From NCBI RefSeq assembly GCF_019703515.2, contig NC_059365.1, positions 37,870,001 to 37,934,000 of the forward strand: 64,000 bases of DNA, written 5' to 3'. The stretch's first letter is position 1. Each line of letters begins with the position of its first letter. The translations under genes were made by a program, and so were the position numbers. Origin of the DNA: Myxocyprinus asiaticus. Lineage: Eukaryota > Chordata > Actinopteri > Cypriniformes > Catostomidae. The notes below the pieces were generated by a model, which saw only the letters and a program-made list of their open reading frames with translations, was not told the DNA's origin and made no database searches. This document shows, one piece after another, positions 63,585 to 64,000 of the stretch.

Positions 63585-64000
63585 TCGGACACCACTATGG
63601 TTTACTGGCAAGTTTTACGCTAGACAAAAGCAAAATCTAGCTGATGAAATAAAGTATTTTAGAACAAAGCATAACAAGAAAATACATATAATATAATATA
63701 CGTATGTTATATTAAAATATATCAAATGTAAAGATTTTATTAATTTTTGGGCATAGAAAACACCATTTTATAATTCCCTGATATTAACCGTGGGCAAAAG
63801 AGGCATTTCAAATAAAAGAGCCATTTAAAATAATAACACAAAATACATTTAATGACCATTCCTCACTTATTTATTCATTTGCAATACCAATAACTTTTCA
63901 TTTGTCTTAAGCAATTAAACAGACCATGGTGACAGTTACCTTACTAGAATTAGGGCTGAACGATTTGGACAAGAAATCTAACTGCGATTATTTAAAAAAA
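63585..64000. other. slc44a1 intron to window edge
   Basis: TAGGGCTGAACGATTTGGAC begins at 63952 and runs off the window. It resembles the left end of an hAT-type MITE. Confidence 0.5.

Overview
The window looks like a piece of a repeat-rich teleost genome, most likely a cypriniform fish. It is AT-rich, the genes are split into short exons by GT-AG introns, and it carries typical fish transposons (Tc1, hAT, Harbinger, DIRS, TTAA-bounded elements, tRNA-derived SINEs). There are no prokaryotic operons, CRISPR arrays or viral genomes. The species assignment is an inference.

Two cellular genes lie in convergent (tail-to-tail) orientation. On the + strand, positions 898-5735 hold the last four coding exons of a TBC1D2-type Rab GTPase-activating protein, with a stop codon at 5733-5735 and polyadenylation signals near 6126-6135. 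On the - strand, 61691 down to 15289 holds 14 coding exons of a choline transporter-like protein, slc44a1 (CTL1). Its first exon(s) lie beyond the right edge. All exon phases join without a frameshift and give roughly 630 codons. One intron has a GC-AG donor. The 3' end offers two alternatives: splicing to a tiny last exon at 15289-15312, or reading on into a 76-residue hydrophobic tail (18683-18453). Both human orthologues are on 9q, so the pairing is plausible as old synteny.

Nearly all the remaining sequence is intron or intergenic DNA filled with mobile elements. By region: 1.3-1.9 kb Tc1 fold-back in a tbc1d2 intron; 3.6-5.4 kb degenerate tandem array; 7.5-11.6 kb TTAA-bounded elements; 12.4-14.5 kb a Tc1 element with IR/DR ends and a nested LINE; 16.6-17.6 kb a rearranged Tc1; 19.0-20.6 kb an hAT-like element with an internal minisatellite and a nested MITE; 21.8-24.8 kb a 5'-truncated DIRS element (RNase H plus tyrosine recombinase); 26.5-29.8 kb a satellite array broken by a TTAA element that itself carries a Tc1; 31.7-33.7 kb two MITE-type elements; 36.0-37.8 kb and 40.0-42.2 kb further TTAA-type elements; 44.5-45.7 kb and 50.4-51.7 kb two copies of one element, the first carrying a copied slc44a1 exon fragment; 52.5-60.7 kb an 8.2-kb nest of hAT, Harbinger, LINE and a small hAT MITE; 62.0-63.6 kb a SINE and an hAT-like element.

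I do not see a convincing new biological system. The best leads are the alternative CTL1 C-terminus, the GC-AG intron, the near-identical copy of an slc44a1 exon fragment in the neighbouring intron, and the many TTAA-bounded non-autonomous elements that can be delimited to the base.
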